Assembly (NCBI RefSeq): GCF_900119165.1
Contig: NZ_FPJG01000006.1
Coordinates: 6,510,001 to 6,574,000 of the forward strand
DNA length: 64,000 bases
Direction of reading: 5' to 3'
Source: Amycolatopsis australiensis
GTDB taxonomy: Bacteria; Actinomycetota; Actinomycetes; Mycobacteriales; Pseudonocardiaceae
Shown: positions 60,797 to 64,000 of the stretch, one piece after another
Position numbering within the stretch: position 1 is the first letter of the stretch
How the letters are laid out: each line of letters opens with the position of its first letter
Notes under the pieces: model-generated
The model's input: only the letters and a program-made list of their open reading frames with translations
Database searches by the model: none
What the model was told of the DNA's origin: nothing
Translations under genes and position numbers: made by a program

Positions 60797-61705
60797 ATGA
60801 CGACGTGTCCCCCGGTCGTGACATCCGACGGCGTCCGCCTGCACGTGACCGACACCGGGACCGGAAGCGCGGTGCTCTTCCTGCACGAATACGCGGGCGA
60901 CCACCGAAGCTGGTCCCGTCAGGTCGCCGGGCTCCGGGACGAGCACCGGTGCATCGCCTACGCCGCGCGGGGCTACCTGCCGTCCGACGTCCCGACGGAC
61001 CCGTCGGCCTACTCGTGGCAGCGGGCCGTCGACGACGCGATCGCCGTGCTCGACGCGCGGGGCGTCGAATCCGCCCACGTCATCGGCCTGTCGATGGGCG
61101 CGTACACGGCGCTTCAGCTCGGTCTGCGGCATCCGGCCCGGGTACAGTCGGTCATGGCTGTCAGCGTCGGATCGGGTTCGGACCCGGCGACCCGCGCCGC
61201 CCATCTCGAGGAGATCGGCGTGGTGTCGGACCGGCTCCGCACCCACGGAGCCGCCTTCGTCGGGCGCAAGGCCGCCGAAGGGCCGAGCCGGATCCAGCTC
61301 AAGATCCGCAACGAGCCGGCGTGGCGCGAGTTCGTCGACCAGTTCGCCGAGCACTCCGCGGAAGGGCTGGCGCTCACCATCCGCGAAGTCCAGGGTCGCC
61401 GGCCACCGCTGCACGACCTGGTGGGTGACCTGGAGGAGTTCTCCCGTCCCCTCCTCGTCGTCATCGGCGACGAGGACGACGCCTGCCTGTCGACCGGGCT
61501 GCTGCTGAAGCGAACCGTGCGCTCGTGCGGGCTGCAGGTCCTCCCCCACAGCGGGCACGTCCCGAACCTCGAGGATCCCGGGCAGTTCAACGCCATCGCC
61601 CGCCGGTTCCTGCAGTGCGCCGAATCAGGCACCTGGCCCGAACGGGACCCGAGGTCGCGGTGCACCGCGCAGTTCGGCCTCGACCGGCCGGACTCCGCCG
61701 CGTGA
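60797..61705 (+). CDS. Alpha/beta hydrolase
   Basis: A 302-residue alpha/beta hydrolase: LHVTDTGTGSAVLFLHEYAG, then CIAYAARGYLPSDVP, nucleophile elbow HVIGLSMGAYTALQLG with Ser, acid in IGDEDDACL and His in PHSGHVPNLEDP. This matches the lid-containing esterase/enol-lactonase type (PcaD-like). AGGAGGAGC precedes ATG 60797. First gene of the plus-strand operon that includes the CRP-like regulator; could open an ester or enol-lactone formed by the monooxygenase. Confidence 0.85.
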   Translation: MTTCPPVVTSDGVRLHVTDTGTGSAVLFLHEYAGDHRSWSRQVAGLRDEHRCIAYAARGYLPSDVPTDPSAYSWQRAVDDAIAVLDARGVESAHVIGLSMGAYTALQLGLRHPARVQSVMAVSVGSGSDPATRAAHLEEIGVVSDRLRTHGAAFVGRKAAEGPSRIQLKIRNEPAWREFVDQFAEHSAEGLALTIREVQGRRPPLHDLVGDLEEFSRPLLVVIGDEDDACLSTGLLLKRTVRSCGLQVLPHSGHVPNLEDPGQFNAIARRFLQCAESGTWPERDPRSRCTAQFGLDRPDSAA

Positions 61706-61729
61706 CCGCGACCAGGAGAGGAGGCGAGC

Positions 61730-62431
61730 ATGGATTCACCAGCGCCGGGCATCCCGGCCGCCGCGTTGGCGGCGTGGTCGAAGAGCTTTCTTTCCGGCCA
61801 GGACCCGGAAATCCGGGACACGCTGCTGCAGGGCAGCCGGGTCGTGTCGTACCCCGCCGGTGCGCTCATCTGCCGGGGCGACCCGGGCGACTACCGGGTC
61901 GCCCTCGTCCACCACGGCCGGGTGCGCGCCAAGGTGACCGCCTGGGACGGCCGTGAGGTCACCACCCGGTACCTGACCGCCGGCCACATCACCGCCGTGC
62001 CGGCGATGCTCACCGACGGCGCGCCGTCGTCGCTGGAAGCGGTGACCCCGTGCGAGGTGTCCCTGTTGAACCCGGACACGTTCCGGCGCCTCATGCGCAC
62101 CAAGGCCGAGCTCTGCTACCAGGTCGCCGTCTACCTGGCGGAGTCCACCTATGAATCCGTGGCCTACCTCGAAGACAACCTCTTCGGGTCGGTCCAGCAG
62201 CGGTTGAGCAGGCACCTGCTGGAGATGGCCACCCCGACCGTGAACGGGCTGCTCGTCCAGACCGACCAGACCGAGCTCGCCAGGGCCATCGGATCGGTGC
62301 GGGAGGTGGTCGCGCGTGCGCTCAAGAAACTCAGCGACACCGGCGCCATCCGCCGCTCCCGGCGCCAGATCTGGATCGAAGACCCGAAGCTGCTGCGGTC
62401 GTTCGCCTCGACGGACCTGCGGAGCCGTTGA
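61730..62431 (+). CDS. CRP/FNR-family transcriptional regulator
   Basis: A 233-residue CRP/FNR-type protein. Residues about 35-120 form the cyclic-nucleotide-binding-like beta-roll (GALICRGDPGDYRVALVHHG, TAGHITAVPAML), followed by the long dimer helix, and a winged helix at about 160-225: TDQTELARAIGSVREVVARA, then LKKLSDTGAIRRSRRQIWIE. The recognition helix has Arg-Glu-x-x-x-Arg (REVVAR) like E. coli CRP, which contacts TGTGA. No FNR-type N-terminal cysteine cluster. The CNB pocket lacks the usual RSA motif for cAMP, so the effector may be a pathway acid or CoA ester. Third-party target: the four 19-bp elements of this island. Confidence 0.9.
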   Translation: MDSPAPGIPAAALAAWSKSFLSGQDPEIRDTLLQGSRVVSYPAGALICRGDPGDYRVALVHHGRVRAKVTAWDGREVTTRYLTAGHITAVPAMLTDGAPSSLEAVTPCEVSLLNPDTFRRLMRTKAELCYQVAVYLAESTYESVAYLEDNLFGSVQQRLSRHLLEMATPTVNGLLVQTDQTELARAIGSVREVVARALKKLSDTGAIRRSRRQIWIEDPKLLRSFASTDLRSR

Positions 62432-62470
62432 GCCGCGACCATTCCCGCGGCCGTCCGGAAGTGAGGACCT

Positions 62471-63421
62471 TTGCGCAAGTACCGGATAGACACCGAGCTG
62501 GTGCGGTCGGCGGCGGCACTGCCGCGCATCGATCGCACCGACGTCGCGGCGGCCCGGCGGACCATGGCGGACCGCGTCGCGGATCGCCCGGACGGCTCCG
62601 CCGACGACGGCGTGACCACGGAGGACTGCTGGTGCGCCGGCGCCGACGGACGGCCCGTCGCCCTGCGCGTCTACCGCCCGGAACGCCGCACGAGGCGGGG
62701 CGCGATCTACCACGTGCACGGCGGCGGCTTCATCCTGGGCGACCTGCGGATGAGCCACCACCGGAACGTGGAGATCGCGCGTGAGACCGGCGCCGTCGTG
62801 GTGTCGGTGAACTACCGGCTGGCGCCCGAGTGGCCGTTCCCGGTACCCGCCGAGGACGTCTACAGTGGACTGGCCTGGCTGCACGAGCGGGCCGCCGAGC
62901 TGGCGATCGACCCGTCACTGGTGATCGTGCACGGCGTCAGCGCCGGTGGTGCGCTCGCCGCTTCGGCGGCCCTTCTGGCTCGCGACCGGAACGGGCCGCC
63001 GATCCGGTTGCTGTTCCTCGCGTCCCCGGTCCTGGACGACCGGCTCACGACCGACAGCGGCCGCCGGTTCACCGACACCCCGGCCCTGACCCGGCGTGAC
63101 GTCGAGGTGTGCTGGTCGGCGTATCTGGGCCGGCTCGACCGGGGGACCGGCGCGGTCCCGGCCTACGCCGCGCCGGCCCGGGCCGCCGACCTGAGGGACC
63201 TGCCGCCGGCGTACGTCTCCGTCGCGGAGTTCGATCCCCTGCGTGACGAGGCGATCGAGCACGCGCAGGCACTCCTGGCGGCAGGGGTTTCGGTCGAGCT
63301 GCACCTGTTTCCCGGCACCTACCACGGGTCCGCGGCCGTCCGCGACGCGGCGGTCAGCCGGCGCCAGCTGACGGAGGAGATCGCCGTGCTGAAGACCGCT
63401 TTGGAGCCGTCCCGTGCCTGA
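62471..63421 (+). CDS. HSL-family alpha/beta hydrolase (esterase/lipase)
   Basis: A 316-residue hormone-sensitive-lipase-type esterase. The HGGG oxyanion motif is in IYHVHGGGFILGD (about residues 77-81), the nucleophile elbow is VHGVSAGGALAAS with Ser, the acid is in VAEFDPLRDEA and the His in PGTYHGSAAV. It cleaves esters of short to medium acyl chains or related carbonyl compounds. TTG 62471 is chosen because GTGAGGACC lies 5 bases upstream and no ATG precedes the conserved part. Coupled to the CoA-transferase gene, whose GTG start lies inside its last codons. Confidence 0.88.
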   Translation: MRKYRIDTELVRSAAALPRIDRTDVAAARRTMADRVADRPDGSADDGVTTEDCWCAGADGRPVALRVYRPERRTRRGAIYHVHGGGFILGDLRMSHHRNVEIARETGAVVVSVNYRLAPEWPFPVPAEDVYSGLAWLHERAAELAIDPSLVIVHGVSAGGALAASAALLARDRNGPPIRLLFLASPVLDDRLTTDSGRRFTDTPALTRRDVEVCWSAYLGRLDRGTGAVPAYAAPARAADLRDLPPAYVSVAEFDPLRDEAIEHAQALLAAGVSVELHLFPGTYHGSAAVRDAAVSRRQLTEEIAVLKTALEPSRA

Positions 63422-64000
63422 TGCGAACACGCACTTCCTCAGCGGCACCCGGGTCCTGGACATCACCGGGGCGCTGGCGGGCCCGTACTGCACGACGATC
63501 CTGTCCGACCTCGGCGCCGAGGTCATCAAGGTGGAGCCGGTGTCGGGCGACCCGCTCCGGCGCCGGCTGGTCGGGCCGCGGCGGCGTCCGCTCCCGTTCG
63601 ACCTGATCCACCGCAACAAGCGCAGCCTCGCGGTCGACATCAAGACCGAGCGGGGCCGGGACATCGTCAAGGCGCTGGCGACGCGCTCGGACGTCCTGGT
63701 GGAGAACTTCCGGGTCGGCGCGCTCGCCCGCCAGGGCCTGTCCTACGACGACCTCAAAGGCGACTGCCCGGACCTGGTGTACTGCTCGATCTCCGGCTTC
63801 GGGCAGTTCGGGCCGTTGCGGGACGCGAAGGGCATCGACCTGGTCGCCCAGGCCTACGGCGGGCTGCTGAGCGTCACGGGCAGCACCGACGGGACGCTGG
63901 CGAAGGCCGGCTACCCGATCGGTGACCTCGGTACCGGGATGTGGGGCGCGATCGGGGTGCTGGCGGCGCTGCTGCGGGCTCGTGCCGGGCTCGGCGGATC
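63414..64000 (+). CDS. CaiB/BaiF family (class III) CoA-transferase, 5' part only
   Basis: The first about 195 codons are in the window. GTRVLDITGALAGPYCTTIL is the conserved N-terminus, LGAEVIKVEPVSGDPLRR the CoA-binding loop, RNKRSLAVDIKTERGRDIVK the next block, and GIDLVAQAYGGLLSVTGSTD holds the catalytic Asp. Class III enzymes move CoA between acids without ATP. GTG 63414 overlaps the esterase end and has TTGGAG upstream. Along with the acyl-CoA synthetase, it gives this island two routes to CoA activation. Confidence 0.92.
   Translation, partial: MPDANTHFLSGTRVLDITGALAGPYCTTILSDLGAEVIKVEPVSGDPLRRRLVGPRRRPLPFDLIHRNKRSLAVDIKTERGRDIVKALATRSDVLVENFRVGALARQGLSYDDLKGDCPDLVYCSISGFGQFGPLRDAKGIDLVAQAYGGLLSVTGSTDGTLAKAGYPIGDLGTGMWGAIGVLAALLRARAGLGG

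Overview
The window is about 64 kb of very GC-rich DNA. It has actinomycete-style gene packing (ATGA/GTGA overlaps, frequent GTG and a few TTG starts) and an actinomycete gene set: WYL, XRE, IclR, LuxR and AfsR-type regulators, many SDRs and MFS transporters, and LigD and IS21 remnants. A Pseudonocardiaceae-type chromosome such as Amycolatopsis is a reasonable guess, but it is inferred from style and content only. I see no rRNA, tRNA, CRISPR array or replication origin.

Left part (1 to about 21.3 kb): intact small genes are scattered among many decayed ones. Intact genes are a DRE-TIM synthase cut by the left edge, a LysE/RhtB exporter, a WYL regulator divergent from a small hydrolase and a GNAT, a lipoprotein with two near-identical 41-residue repeats, a small secreted protein, a proline iminopeptidase, a two-component system, and an XRE regulator divergent from an Atu4866-like protein plus two SDRs. 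Decayed genes include an S53 peptidase, a cytosine methyltransferase, a suppressor-of-fused protein, IS21 istA/istB, a GGDEF protein, a pentapeptide protein, an alpha/beta hydrolase, a LigD polymerase domain, an AidB-like dehydrogenase, LipB, a quinone oxidoreductase and an aldo/keto reductase.

Middle-left (21.4 to 35.2 kb): three catabolic units. A haloacetate-dehalogenase-like hydrolase converges on a nine-gene minus-strand operon (22,249-30,406) that carries hydroxyquinol 1,2-dioxygenase and maleylacetate reductase, the lower pathway from hydroxyquinol to 3-oxoadipate, with two MFS transporters, two SDRs, a TIM-barrel isomerase/dehydratase, an NTF2-like protein and a hydrolase. A divergent IclR regulator shares with it a spacer containing two copies of one palindrome. 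Next is a LysR regulator divergent from a hydrolase/MFS/nitroreductase operon.

Middle-right (35.2 to 46.7 kb): a second LigD remnant, an intact pentapeptide-repeat protein, an IS481 remnant, a LuxR regulator, and an unusual three-gene operon (39,132-42,836) made of a lysozyme-like peptidoglycan hydrolase and two paralogous proteins of unknown family. A few decayed genes follow.

Right part (46.7 kb to the end): a coherent catabolic island of four transcription units. (i) An unknown protein plus flavin reductase. (ii) An eight-gene minus operon with a luciferase-like monooxygenase, an SMP-30 lactonase, an acyl-CoA synthetase, an epimerase, a quinone oxidoreductase, an SDR, an MHS transporter and a hydrolase-fold protein lacking its nucleophile. 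(iii) A five-gene minus operon resembling the Lva/ACAD10-ACAD11 route for 4-hydroxyacyl-CoAs: small protein, two SDRs, phosphotransferase, acyl-CoA dehydrogenase. (iv) A plus operon with a hydrolase, a CRP-family regulator, an HSL-type esterase and a CaiB/BaiF CoA-transferase that runs off the window. All four units carry the same 19-bp element about 28-29 bp upstream of a possible -10 hexamer. It contains a TGTGA half-site, and the CRP-like protein in unit iv is the obvious candidate to bind it. Together they suggest a pathway in which a cyclic or branched substrate is oxygenated to an ester or lactone, opened to a 4-hydroxyacid, activated with CoA, phosphorylated, rearranged and fed to beta-oxidation.
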